Below, piece by piece: positions 52,182 to 60,581 of a DNA stretch of 63,279 nucleotides. The number at the start of each line of letters is the position of its first letter. Position 1 is the stretch's first letter. The stretch is from Streptomyces sp. SID8352. GTDB lineage: Bacteria > Actinomycetota > Actinomycetes > Streptomycetales > Streptomycetaceae. Under the pieces are notes generated by a model. It ran no database searches and was not told where the DNA came from. It worked only from the letters and a program-made list of their open reading frames with translations. The DNA lies in the NCBI RefSeq assembly GCF_009862265.1, contig NZ_WWGX01000111.1:180-63458 (forward strand), written 5' to 3'. The position numbers and the translations under genes are program-made.

Positions 52182-53642
52182 GTGAGCATCCTCGATCCTG
52201 AGATCTGGACCGGTCGACTGTACTCGTCCGGCTGGCGGAAGGGATCCGGCACACCGGCCGCCGTCTCGGAGGCGGCGACCGGCACCCGGCTGGGAACCAT
52301 CGGTACCGCCACCGCCGACGACGTCGCGGACGCGGGGGCCGCGGCCGCCGCGGCGCAGCCCGGCTGGGCCGCCACCTCGTTCAGGGAGCGGGCGGCGGTG
52401 ATGCACCGCGCGGTCGCGGCACTGGAGGCCCACCGGGACGACATCACCGACTTCATGATCCGCGAGACGGGATGCACACGGCCCAAGGCCGCCCAGGAGA
52501 TCGTCAAGGCCGTCGGCGAGCTGACCGCCTCGGCCGCCCTGGTCGACGTGCCCTGCGGGGACCTGCTCCCGCACGAGACGCCCGGAGTGCTGTCGATGGC
52601 GCGCCGGGTCCCGGTCGGCACCGTCGGCGTCATCTCGCCGTGGAACGCCCCGCTCATGCTGGCGATCCGCGCCGTCGCCCCCGCGCTGGCCCTGGGCAAC
52701 GCGGTGCTCCTCAAGCCCGCCCCGGAGTCCCCGGTCAGCGGCGGGGTGCTGCTCGCCCGGATCTTCCAGGAGGCGGGACTGCCCGACGGCCTCCTCCACG
52801 TGCTGCCCGGGGGCGCCGACACCGGTGAGGCCGTCGTCCGCTCCCCGCACACCGCGGTGATCTCGTTCACCGGATCGTCCGCGGCCGGGCGCCGGGTCGG
52901 CGAGATCGCCGGGGGCATGCTCAAGCGCGTCGTCCTCGAACTCGGCGGCAACAACGCGTACATCGTCCTCGACGACGCCGACCTGGACGCCGCCGTCAAC
53001 AACGCGGCCTGGGGCTCGCTCCTGCACCAGGGGCAGATCTGCATGGCGACCGGCCGCCACCTCGTCCACGAGTCGCTCGCCGACGCCTACGTCGAGCGGC
53101 TGACCGCGCACGTCCGCTCGCTCACCGTCGGCGACCCCACCCGTCCGGAGGTGCGGGTCGGACCGCTGATCAGCGAGCGCCAGGCCGACCGGGTGCACGA
53201 GATCGTCACCGCGTCGGTCGCCGCCGGATCGGTGCTCCGCGCCGGGGGCACCCAGGACGGACCCTTCTACACCCCGACCGTCCTGGACCGCGTCACCCCC
53301 GAGGCCCGCGCCTTCCACGACGAGATCTTCGGCCCGGTCCTGCCCGTCACCCGCTTCTCCGACGACGACGAGGCGGTCGAACTCGCCAACGCCACCCGCT
53401 ACGGGCTGTCGGCGGCGATCCACACCGGCTCCCTGGGGCGCGGCCTCGCCCTGGCCGAGCGGCTGCGCACCGGCATGGTGCACATCAACGGCCAGACCAT
53501 CAACGACGCCCCGCACGTGCCCATGGGCGGCACCGGGGACTCCGGCAACGGCGGCCGGTACGGCGGCCACTGGAACCTCGACGAGTTCACCCAGTGGCAG
53601 TGGGTCACGGCCCGCGCCACTCCGGGCACCTACCCCGTCTGA
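52182..53642 (+). CDS. Aldehyde dehydrogenase (benzaldehyde/vanillin dehydrogenase type)
   Basis: A 486-residue ALDH with GTG start after aaaggga. Catalytic residues: GTVGVISPWNAPLMLAIRA (Asn), KRVVLELGGNNAYIVLDDAD (Glu), and the Cys in LLHQGQICMATGRHLVHESL. The C-terminal VPMGGTGDSGNGGRYGG matches aryl-aldehyde dehydrogenases (vanillin, benzaldehyde, salicylaldehyde). It would oxidise an aromatic aldehyde to the acid, linking the alcohol dehydrogenase and P450 of the same operon to ring hydroxylation and cleavage. Confidence 0.9.
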   Translation: MSILDPEIWTGRLYSSGWRKGSGTPAAVSEAATGTRLGTIGTATADDVADAGAAAAAAQPGWAATSFRERAAVMHRAVAALEAHRDDITDFMIRETGCTRPKAAQEIVKAVGELTASAALVDVPCGDLLPHETPGVLSMARRVPVGTVGVISPWNAPLMLAIRAVAPALALGNAVLLKPAPESPVSGGVLLARIFQEAGLPDGLLHVLPGGADTGEAVVRSPHTAVISFTGSSAAGRRVGEIAGGMLKRVVLELGGNNAYIVLDDADLDAAVNNAAWGSLLHQGQICMATGRHLVHESLADAYVERLTAHVRSLTVGDPTRPEVRVGPLISERQADRVHEIVTASVAAGSVLRAGGTQDGPFYTPTVLDRVTPEARAFHDEIFGPVLPVTRFSDDDEAVELANATRYGLSAAIHTGSLGRGLALAERLRTGMVHINGQTINDAPHVPMGGTGDSGNGGRYGGHWNLDEFTQWQWVTARATPGTYPV

Positions 53643-53686
53643 CCCCGCCCGCCGGCACCACACCCGAGTACGAAAGAGGAAGTCGC

Positions 53687-53881
53687 ATGAAGATCTCAGT
53701 GGAACGGGCCCGTTGCGAGGGCTACGGGTTCTGCGAGCAGGCGGCGCCGACCCTGATGCGCCTGGACGACGAGGGCGAACTGGAGATCCTCCTGGAGGAG
53801 GTCCCGCCCGCCCTGACCGAGGCCGCCGAGGCCGCCGTGCGCGTCTGCCCGGTCGCCGCGCTGGGGATGGCCGATGCGTAG
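53687..53881 (+). CDS. [3Fe-4S] ferredoxin, P450 electron donor
   Basis: A 64-residue ferredoxin starting at ATG 53687 (agaggaa upstream). Cluster ligands are Cys10 and Cys16 in RCEGYGFCEQAAP and Cys54 in VRVCPVAAL; the fourth position is Ala, as in the single-cluster [3Fe-4S] ferredoxins that serve actinobacterial and Rhodopseudomonas P450s. It lies directly before the reductase gene (eight-base overlap) and one gene before the P450. Confidence 0.93.
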   Translation: MKISVERARCEGYGFCEQAAPTLMRLDDEGELEILLEEVPPALTEAAEAAVRVCPVAALGMADA

Positions 53882-55031
53882 CGGTCGGCGGGAGATCGTC
53901 GTCGTCGGCGGCTCGGTGGCCGCCACGACCGCCTGCGACGCGCTGCGCCAGGAGGGGCACGACGGACCGATCACCGTCCTCAGCGAGGAGGCGTACGCGC
54001 CCTATGTGCGGCCCCCGCTGTCGAAGGCGGTCCTGAAGGGCACGGAAGGGGCGGAGTCGGTGTTCATGTCCGCCCTGCCCGCGGGTGTCACGCTGCGCAC
54101 CGGCGCGCGGGCGGCCAGCCTCGACACCGCCCGGCGGCGGGTGCTCCTCGCCGACGGCGAGGAGGTGCCCTACGACGGGCTCGTCCTCGCCACCGGGGCG
54201 CGGGCCCGGCGCCTGGGCACCTCCCTGGGCGAACGCGTGGTCCGCGATCTCGACGACGCCCTGGCCCTGCGCGACCGCCTCGCCACCGCCCGCTCCGCGG
54301 TCATCGTCGGCGGCGGCTTCCTCGGCATGGAGATCGCCTCCTCCGCGCGCTCGCTCGGCGTCGAGGTCACCGTCGTCGACCGCGACCCGCACCTCGTCCG
54401 CCAGTTCGGCCGGGACCTGGCGGCCCGTATGGCCGCCGCCGCCACCGCCGAGGGCGTCCGCCTCGTCCGTGACGAGGACGGCGTGGAACTGCTCGGCGAC
54501 CGGGAGATCACCGGTGTGCGCACCGGCTCCGGCGCCGTGCACGAGGCCGATGTCGTGATCACGGCGGTCGGCTGCCGGCCCAACGTCGAATGGCTCGACG
54601 GCACCGGGCTCGCCACACCGGCCGGGGTCACCGTGGACAGCCGCTGCCGGGTGCGCCCGGACATCGTCGCCGCCGGTGACCTCGCCGCCCGCCCCCACGG
54701 GCCGGCCGGACCGCGCCGGACGCCGCACTGGGCCAACGCGCTCGACCAGGCCCGCTCCGCCGCCGCGGCGCTGGTCCGCGGCGACGAGGCACCCGTCCAC
54801 CGGCCCCGGCCGTTCTTCTGGACCGAGCAGTGGGGCCTGGACATCAAGATCGCGGGCGAGATCCGTCCCGGGACCGAACTGTCGGTGCTCGACGGCTCGC
54901 TCCGGGACGCCGACGCCCTCCTCCAGTGGACCCTCGACGGCCGCCCGGTCGCCGCCGGCACCGTGAACCGCAGGGTCCCGGTCGGCAGGCTCCACCGGCT
55001 CGCCGCGACCGAGCCCGTCCCCGCCGCATGA
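53874..55031 (+). CDS. NAD(P)H-dependent ferredoxin reductase (putidaredoxin-reductase type)
   Basis: A 385-residue FAD protein: EIVVVGGSVAATTACDALRQ, YVRPPLSKAVLKG, LVLATGARARRLGT, the NAD-binding VIVGGGFLGMEIASSARSLG, and PDIVAAGDLAARP. It moves electrons from NAD(P)H to the small ferredoxin encoded just upstream. Standard length and layout for class I P450 systems. Confidence 0.93.
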   Translation: MRSGRREIVVVGGSVAATTACDALRQEGHDGPITVLSEEAYAPYVRPPLSKAVLKGTEGAESVFMSALPAGVTLRTGARAASLDTARRRVLLADGEEVPYDGLVLATGARARRLGTSLGERVVRDLDDALALRDRLATARSAVIVGGGFLGMEIASSARSLGVEVTVVDRDPHLVRQFGRDLAARMAAAATAEGVRLVRDEDGVELLGDREITGVRTGSGAVHEADVVITAVGCRPNVEWLDGTGLATPAGVTVDSRCRVRPDIVAAGDLAARPHGPAGPRRTPHWANALDQARSAAAALVRGDEAPVHRPRPFFWTEQWGLDIKIAGEIRPGTELSVLDGSLRDADALLQWTLDGRPVAAGTVNRRVPVGRLHRLAATEPVPAA

Positions 55032-55062
55032 CCCCGATCCCCACCCCGTTCCTGGAGCCACA

Positions 55063-56244
55063 ATGACCAACCACCCCGCACCGGCCCTGGACATCGACCT
55101 CTTCACCGACGAGGCGATGCTCGACCCGTGGCCGCTGTACCAGCGGATCCGCGACGCCGGCCCCGTCTGCTACCTGCCGCGCCTCGGTGTCCACGCGATG
55201 GGCCGCCACGCCCAGGTCCGGGCCGCCCTCGGCGACTGGGAGACGTACTCCTCGGCCGGCGGCATCGGCCTCAACGACGTCGCGAACGAGGCCACCCGCG
55301 GCCTTATCATCGCCACCGACCCGCCGGAGCACGACCGGCTGCGCGGCGTCCTGGCGGAACGCCTGTCGCCGCGCGAGATCCGCAGGCTCGGCGAGGACAT
55401 CCGGCGCCGGGCCGCCGAACTGGTCGGCCAACTCGTCGACAGGGGCAGCTTCGACACGGTCACCGACCTCGCCCAGGGCTTCCCGCTGTCCATCGTGCTC
55501 GACCTGATCGGGCTGCCCCAGGACGGCCGCGACAAGGTCCTGACCTGGGCCGACGCCGCCTTCTCGGCGAGCGGACCCGAGGGCCCGCGCACCGACGCCG
55601 CCCTCCCGCTGCTGGAGGACCAGATGGTGTACCTCGCCACCCGGGCCACCCCCGACCAGCTCGCCCCGGGCAGCATGGGCCGGGCGATCTACGAGGCCGC
55701 CGAGGCGGGGAAGATCGACCCCGCGTCGTGCGTGCCGCTGATGTCCGCCTATGTCACCGCCGGCCTGGACACCACCATCAACGCGATCAGCAACGCCGTC
55801 TGGTACTTCGCGGAGCACCCCGAGCAGTGGGACGCCGTCCGCGCGGACCGCGCGCTGATACCCGGCGCGTTCAACGAGATCCTGCGCATCGAGTCGCCGG
55901 TGCAGTTCTTCTGCCGCGTCACCACCCGCGACGTGGACGTGGAGGGCACGCTGCTGCCCGAGGGCTCGCGCGTGATGATGATGTACGCCTCCGCCAACCG
56001 GGACGAGCGCCGCTGGGCCGACCCCACCCGGTTCGACGTGCGCCGTGACGCCGCCGAGCACGTCGCCTTCGGGTACGGCATGCACGGCTGCGCCGGCCAG
56101 GGCCTCGCCAGGCTGGAGGGCCATTCGATCCTGGAGGCGCTGGCCGACCGGGTGGTCCGGTTCGAGACCGGCACGCCGCAGCGGCGCATCAACCAGTTGA
56201 TCCGCGGCCTGAGCGCCCTGCCCACCACCGTGCACACGGCCTGA
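55063..56244 (+). CDS. Cytochrome P450, CYP199-like
   Basis: A 393-residue bacterial P450. I-helix AYVTAGLDTTINAISNAVWY with the Asp-Thr pair, ExxR in FNEILRIESPVQFFCRVTTR, and the haem loop HVAFGYGMHGCAGQGLARLE. Overall it resembles CYP199A enzymes (demethylases of para-methoxybenzoates): EYGPL-like GLNDVANE, FPLSIVLDLIGLPQDGR, ESPVQFFCRVTTRDVDVEG, NQLIRGLSALP. By memory alignment the Arg/Ser residues that hold the benzoate carboxylate in CYP199A4 (RGVGLSD and VRSFLSAG regions) are replaced (GGIGLND, MSAYVTAG), so the substrate is likely a phenol, aldehyde or alcohol rather than a benzoate. Confidence 0.92.
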   Translation: MTNHPAPALDIDLFTDEAMLDPWPLYQRIRDAGPVCYLPRLGVHAMGRHAQVRAALGDWETYSSAGGIGLNDVANEATRGLIIATDPPEHDRLRGVLAERLSPREIRRLGEDIRRRAAELVGQLVDRGSFDTVTDLAQGFPLSIVLDLIGLPQDGRDKVLTWADAAFSASGPEGPRTDAALPLLEDQMVYLATRATPDQLAPGSMGRAIYEAAEAGKIDPASCVPLMSAYVTAGLDTTINAISNAVWYFAEHPEQWDAVRADRALIPGAFNEILRIESPVQFFCRVTTRDVDVEGTLLPEGSRVMMMYASANRDERRWADPTRFDVRRDAAEHVAFGYGMHGCAGQGLARLEGHSILEALADRVVRFETGTPQRRINQLIRGLSALPTTVHTA

Positions 56245-56259
56245 GAGGAGAGGCCGACC

Positions 56260-57318
56260 ATGTTGGCCACGAGATTCAACAAGCCCTTCGACATCACGGT
56301 CGAACGGGTCCCGGACCCGCGGGTGGTCGACCCCACCGACGTGACCGTGGAGATCCTGTACTCCGCCATCTGCGGATCGGACCTGTGGACCTTCCGCGGC
56401 ATCGTCCCGCACGCCCCCGGCGGGATCGGCCACGAGTTCCTGGGACGCGTCCTCGACGTCGGCGCCGCGGTGACCTCGGTCCGGCCGGGCGACCCGGTGA
56501 TCGCGCCGTTCGTCTTCTCCGAGGGCGACTGCCACCAGTGCCGCAGCGGGCTGCAGCCCCTGTGCGAGCACGCCGGGATCTGGGGCAGGGACTGGGCGGG
56601 CGCCCAGGCCCAGGCCATCCGTGTGCCCTACGCGGACGCCACCCTCGTCCCGCTGCCCTGGGCGGCCGACGAACTCGGCACGGAACTGGCCCGACGGCTG
56701 ATGCCGCTGTGCGACGTGTACGCCACCGGCACCCACGGCGTGGCCCTCGCGGGCGTCGCCGCCGGTGACAGCGTCGTCGTCATCGGTGACGGGGCCGTCG
56801 GCATCTCGGCCGCCGCCGCGGCCCGCCGCGCCGGCGCCGGACGCGTGGTGCTGCTCGGCGAGCAGCCGGCGCGGCTGACCGTCGCCGAAGGCTTCGACGT
56901 GGAGACGCTGCGGGTCTCCCGCGACGAGTCCCCGGTCGAGCGGGTGCGGGAACTCCTCGGCGGACGGCTGCCCGACCGGGTGGTGGAGTGCGTCGGCATG
57001 CAGTCCGCCTTCGACACCGCGCTGGACGTGGTGGCACCCGGCGGGGGAGTGGGGTACGTCGGCGTCCCGCACGGTGTGGACCCGGTCGCGCCGATGCGGC
57101 TCTTCGGACGCCAGATCCGCCTGTGCGGCGGGGTGGCGCCCGCCCGCCACTACCTCCCCCGACTGGTCGAGGAGGTGCGTACCGGCCGACTCGACCCCTC
57201 GCCCCTGATCGACCGGACGCTCGCGCTCGCCGACGCCGCGGCGGGCTACGCGGCGATGGACACCGGAACGGCACTGAAGGTGCTGCTGGACACCACGGGA
57301 GGAAGCCATGGCGACTGA
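56260..57318 (+). CDS. Zinc-dependent alcohol dehydrogenase (MDR family)
   Basis: A 352-residue enzyme behind gaggagagg. The catalytic zinc site is AICGSDLWTFRG with GIGHEFLGRVLDVGAAV; the structural zinc cluster is GDCHQCRSGLQPLCEHAG (four Cys expected, three plainly seen here plus one upstream). Rossmann part: VVVIGDGAVGISAAAAARRA. It would oxidise an aryl alcohol (or formaldehyde released by O-demethylation) to the aldehyde for the ALDH of the same operon. It resembles IMP-dehydrogenase-like threonine/alcohol dehydrogenases in actinobacteria. Confidence 0.88.
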   Translation: MLATRFNKPFDITVERVPDPRVVDPTDVTVEILYSAICGSDLWTFRGIVPHAPGGIGHEFLGRVLDVGAAVTSVRPGDPVIAPFVFSEGDCHQCRSGLQPLCEHAGIWGRDWAGAQAQAIRVPYADATLVPLPWAADELGTELARRLMPLCDVYATGTHGVALAGVAAGDSVVVIGDGAVGISAAAAARRAGAGRVVLLGEQPARLTVAEGFDVETLRVSRDESPVERVRELLGGRLPDRVVECVGMQSAFDTALDVVAPGGGVGYVGVPHGVDPVAPMRLFGRQIRLCGGVAPARHYLPRLVEEVRTGRLDPSPLIDRTLALADAAAGYAAMDTGTALKVLLDTTGGSHGD

Positions 57319-58546
57319 GCCAGCGGTGATCATCGTCGGCGCCGGGATCGGCGGCCTGACCCTGGCACTGGAACTGCACGACCGGGGCGTGGGGTGCGTC
57401 GTCCTGGAGGCCGCCCCGCGACTGGAGCCGCTCGGCGTCGGCATCAACCTGCTGCCGCACGCCACCCGCGGTCTCTCCCGCCTGGGGCTGGAGGACGCGC
57501 TGGCGGCGGTCGCGGTGACGACGGCCGAGTCGGCCTTCTTCAACCGCTTCGGCCAGCACGTCCACACCGAACCGGCCGGCCGCCACGCCGGTTACGCGTG
57601 GCCGCAGTTCTCGATCCACCGGGGCGACCTGCAACGGGTCCTCCTGGACGCGGTGCTCGAACGCCTGGGCTCCGACGCGGTCCGCCTCGGCCACCGGGTC
57701 GTCTCGGCGTCCCAGGACGCGGACCGCGCGACGGTACGGATCGAGCACCCGGACGGAACGACCGGTTCCCTCTCCGCCGCCGCGGTCGTCGCCGCCGACG
57801 GCGTGCACTCGGCGATCCGCCGCCAGTTCCACCCCGGGTCGGCCACGCCCAGGTACACCGGCTGCATGATGTGGCGGGGCACCACCGTGTGGCCGAGGTT
57901 CCTGTCCGGGGCGTCGATGGTGCGGGCCGGCTGGCTCGCCACCGGCAAGATGGTGATCTACCCCATCCGCGACGCCGTCGACGACCAGGGACGCCAGTTG
58001 GTCAACTGGGTCGCCGAGTGCGAGGCGCCCCAGCGCGGCAGGCGCGACTGGAACACCCCGGGGCTCATCGAGGACTTCATCGGTCCGTTCGCGGACTGGC
58101 ACTTCGACTGGCTCGACGTCCCGGCGATGATCCGCGCGGCCGACGAGGTGCTGGAGTACCCGATGGTGGACCAGGACCCCCTGGACCACTGGACCGAGGG
58201 GAGGATCACCCTCCTCGGCGACGCCGCGCACCCGATGGTCCCGCGCGGTTCCAACGGAGCCGCGCAGGCGATCCTCGACGCCGGGGTGCTGGCCGCGGAA
58301 CTCGCCGGGGGCGACCCGCTCACCGCGCTGCGCCGCTACGAGGAGATCCGCCTCCCGGCGACGTCCCGGGTGGTCCTCGCCAACCGGGCCAACCCGCCGG
58401 ACGCGATCCTCCGGGAGGTCCACGAGCGCACGGGCGACCGGCCGTTCGAGCGGATCGACGACGTCATCGGCCGGGACGAGATCACCGCACTGAGCGACGG
58501 GTACAAGGTCGTCGCCGGATTCGACAAGGAGCGGTTGACGCCGTAG
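57308..58546 (+). CDS. FAD-dependent aromatic monooxygenase (PhzS-like, group A)
   Basis: A 412-residue p-hydroxybenzoate-hydroxylase-fold protein. FAD motif IIVGAGIGGLTLALELHDRG, the DG motif VVAADGVHSAIRRQF, and the GD motif ITLLGDAAHPMVPRGSNGAA with QAILDA. The PRGSNGAAQAILDA sequence is typical of the PhzS-like group, some of which hydroxylate with loss of a carboxylate. WYPIRDAVDDQGRQLVNWVAE-like strands are present (MVIYPIRDAVDD). It probably converts an aromatic acid to a phenol or adds a second hydroxyl before the HpaB/LigB operon acts. Overlaps the ADH gene by 11 bases. Confidence 0.89.
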   Translation: MATEPAVIIVGAGIGGLTLALELHDRGVGCVVLEAAPRLEPLGVGINLLPHATRGLSRLGLEDALAAVAVTTAESAFFNRFGQHVHTEPAGRHAGYAWPQFSIHRGDLQRVLLDAVLERLGSDAVRLGHRVVSASQDADRATVRIEHPDGTTGSLSAAAVVAADGVHSAIRRQFHPGSATPRYTGCMMWRGTTVWPRFLSGASMVRAGWLATGKMVIYPIRDAVDDQGRQLVNWVAECEAPQRGRRDWNTPGLIEDFIGPFADWHFDWLDVPAMIRAADEVLEYPMVDQDPLDHWTEGRITLLGDAAHPMVPRGSNGAAQAILDAGVLAAELAGGDPLTALRRYEEIRLPATSRVVLANRANPPDAILREVHERTGDRPFERIDDVIGRDEITALSDGYKVVAGFDKERLTP

Positions 58547-58962
58547 GCCGGGGCACGGGCGGCGTCGGCACCGCGGGCACCGGCGGTGCCGCAACCACCC
58601 CTTGCCGCGGGGCGGGCGCCGCGCCGGCGCTCCCCTCGTACAGCGTGCCGGTCGCGTCCGTGACCCCGCACGGTCGCTCTCCCCGCCCCTGAGGCGGGCG
58701 ACCGGTCGCGGAAGCGGCCGGCACCCCCGGGCCCCGGCGGTCCGAACCCGCCGCGGGACCGGAGGGGACGGTGTGCGGGCCGGACGGGAGCCCGGCACGG
58801 GAACCGGAAGGACGGCACCCCCGGCTCGCCCACCCGACTCCCGGGACCCCGCCCGCCCTTCCGGGCGCCTCGGCCCGCCCCCGCTCTCTCCACCACTCCG
58901 GGTCCTCCGCGTACGGGCCGCCCGCCCGCGCGCCCACGGACCGGGCCGCGTCCGGCACCCAC

Positions 58963-59039
58963 GGGCCGTACCCGGGCCGTACCCGGGCCGTACCCGGGCC
59001 GTACCCGGGCCGTACCCGGGCCGTACCCGGGCCGTACCC
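58963..59039 (+). repeat. Perfect 7 x 11-bp tandem repeat
   Basis: The unit gggccgtaccc occurs seven times in a row without a mismatch, each starting 11 bases after the last, close to one turn of B-DNA. It lies in the 655-bp gene-free stretch 58547-59201, 163 bp before the start of the metallo-beta-lactamase-fold gene. The rest of that stretch is GC-rich with a weak hairpin near 58567-58590 and no supported gene. Confidence 0.95.
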
Positions 59040-59201
59040 GGCGCGGACCGGACGGGTCCGCGTCCGGGGCGCCGCCCGGCCCGCCCGCACCGATGACGCA
59101 CCGCGCCGCGGTCCGGGCGGACACGCGATCACACCTCGTCCGGTCCGGACGAGGCATCCCTTCAGGAAGCGGCACGCGCCGCTGTCGAACGGAGCGCAGA
59201 A

Positions 59202-60377
59202 ATGAACGGATCGCAGTTCACCCCCTGTTGCGCGGGGAGCGCGCAGCCCCCTTCCCGGCGGGGCCTGCTCAAGGCGGCCGGTGCGGTCGGCGGCGCCGGT
59301 CTGATGGCGCTCGGCGGCTCCGGCGCCGCGGTCGCGGCCCCCGGGTCCGCCGGAAACGGAGCCCACCGGGGCGAGTGGGCCGGTCTGCGCGTGGTGCTGC
59401 TCGGCACCGGCGGCGGGCCGGTGCCGATGACGGACCGGCAGATGACCTCGCAGGCCGTGGTGGTCGACGGCCGTGCCTACGTGGTCGACTGCGGCAGCGG
59501 AGTGGTCCGGCAGCTCTACGCGGCCGGGATCACCCACGCGATGGTGCGGGCCCTGTTCGTCACCCACTTCCACGCGGACCACTTCAGCGACTACCTCCCG
59601 ATGATCCTCTTCGGACGCCCGATCCCCGGTGTCGGCTACGGCTACCCGGACCGGCTGCACGTCTACGGCCCGCCGTCCCTCGGCCTGCCGCCGGGCACCC
59701 CGGCCCCCGGTGTGGAGCTGATCCGGCCGGAGAACCCGCACCCGGGCATGACCGACGTCCACCACGGCATTCTGGAGGGCTTCGCCACCACCACCAACAG
59801 CCAGGGCATCGCCAGCCGGATGGGACCGGACATCCGCGACCTCGTGGTGCCGCACGACATCCCGGTCACCGCTCCGGCGTCCCTGCCGGCGCCGCCGAGG
59901 ACACGGCCGTTCACCGTGTACGAGGACGACCGGGTGCGAGTGAGCGCGACCCTGGTCACCCACTACTGGCCGTTCCCGGCGTTCGGTTTCCGGTTCGACA
60001 CCGACCACGGCAGCGTGACCTTCTCCGGGGACACTACACCGAGCGCGAACCTGGTCGAACTGGCGCGCGGCACCGACCTGCTCGTCCACGAGGTGATGGA
60101 CGGCCAGCGCATGATCGACACCGGTACCGCGGAGGACATGGTGCGCGGGCTGCGCGGCTGCCACACCGACATCACCGAGGTCGGCGGCGTGGCCGCCGAC
60201 GCCGGAGCGCGGCGGCTCGCCCTCTCCCACATCGTCCCGCTGGGCCTCACCTCGCCGACACCCCCGAAGATCCCCGTCGGCCGGTGGCGCTCCCGGGTGG
60301 GCCGCGACTACGGCGGCGACCTGGTCCTCGGTGAGGACCTGATGCGGCTGAGGGTACGGGGCCGCCGGACCCGCTGA
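59202..60377 (+). CDS. Tat-exported metallo-beta-lactamase-fold hydrolase
   Basis: A 391-residue protein with a twin-arginine signal (SRRGLLKAAGAVGGAGLMAL, then an AXA-like GAAVAAP). The MBL core has VVVDGRAYVVDCGSGVVRQL, the zinc motif VTHFHADHFSDYL (HxHxDH), Asp in VTFSGDTTPSANLVELA and the C-terminal His in ALSHIVPLG. Overall it is the RNase Z/arylsulfatase-like branch that includes secreted or periplasmic lactonases and sulfatases. No ribosome site is obvious; it may be the final gene of the catabolic region or independent, as repeats and 650 bp separate it from the monooxygenase. It could act on an extracellular ester or lactone of the aromatic substrate. Confidence 0.86.
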   Translation: MNGSQFTPCCAGSAQPPSRRGLLKAAGAVGGAGLMALGGSGAAVAAPGSAGNGAHRGEWAGLRVVLLGTGGGPVPMTDRQMTSQAVVVDGRAYVVDCGSGVVRQLYAAGITHAMVRALFVTHFHADHFSDYLPMILFGRPIPGVGYGYPDRLHVYGPPSLGLPPGTPAPGVELIRPENPHPGMTDVHHGILEGFATTTNSQGIASRMGPDIRDLVVPHDIPVTAPASLPAPPRTRPFTVYEDDRVRVSATLVTHYWPFPAFGFRFDTDHGSVTFSGDTTPSANLVELARGTDLLVHEVMDGQRMIDTGTAEDMVRGLRGCHTDITEVGGVAADAGARRLALSHIVPLGLTSPTPPKIPVGRWRSRVGRDYGGDLVLGEDLMRLRVRGRRTR

Positions 60378-60381
60378 CCCC

Positions 60382-60429
60382 GCGCCCGGGGAGGGCGGGA
60401 GCGCCCGTGCTCCCGCCCTCCCCGGGCGC
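60382..60429. terminator. Strong terminator after the MBL-fold gene
   Basis: Perfect 21-bp arms (60382-60402 and 60409-60429) with a 6-base loop, starting four bases after the stop codon. Typical Streptomyces hairpin without a T-run. Confidence 0.85.
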
Positions 60430-60581
60430 TCCGGAGTGCCGTCCCCGGGACGGAGGGCCCCGCGAGCGCGGACCACGGCGCGACCGGTCCACCGGGGCGA
60501 AGTGCGGCAGACCATGACGATGATTTCTCATCCGGTACAGGTAGTTGTATATGCCCATGAGTCATGTCGTAAGGTCATCCG

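Noticed and set aside
52104..55106. Minus-strand open frame of 1000 codons across the aldehyde dehydrogenase/ferredoxin genes
   Set aside because: Antisense to well-supported genes, Gly/Arg/Asp-rich, no domain; a GC-rich shadow frame.
54844..57567. Minus-strand open frame of 907 codons opposite the P450 and ADH genes
   Set aside because: Same reason: composition-driven, no family motif, opposite three clear genes.
57308..58546. FAD-dependent urate hydroxylase linking to the 8-oxoguanine-deaminase-like gene
   Set aside because: Motifs around the FAD GD box match PhzS-like enzymes better than HpxO, and the two genes are in different operons.
58963..59039. CRISPR array
   Set aside because: Units are 11 bp and directly abutting with no spacers; no cas genes in the window.
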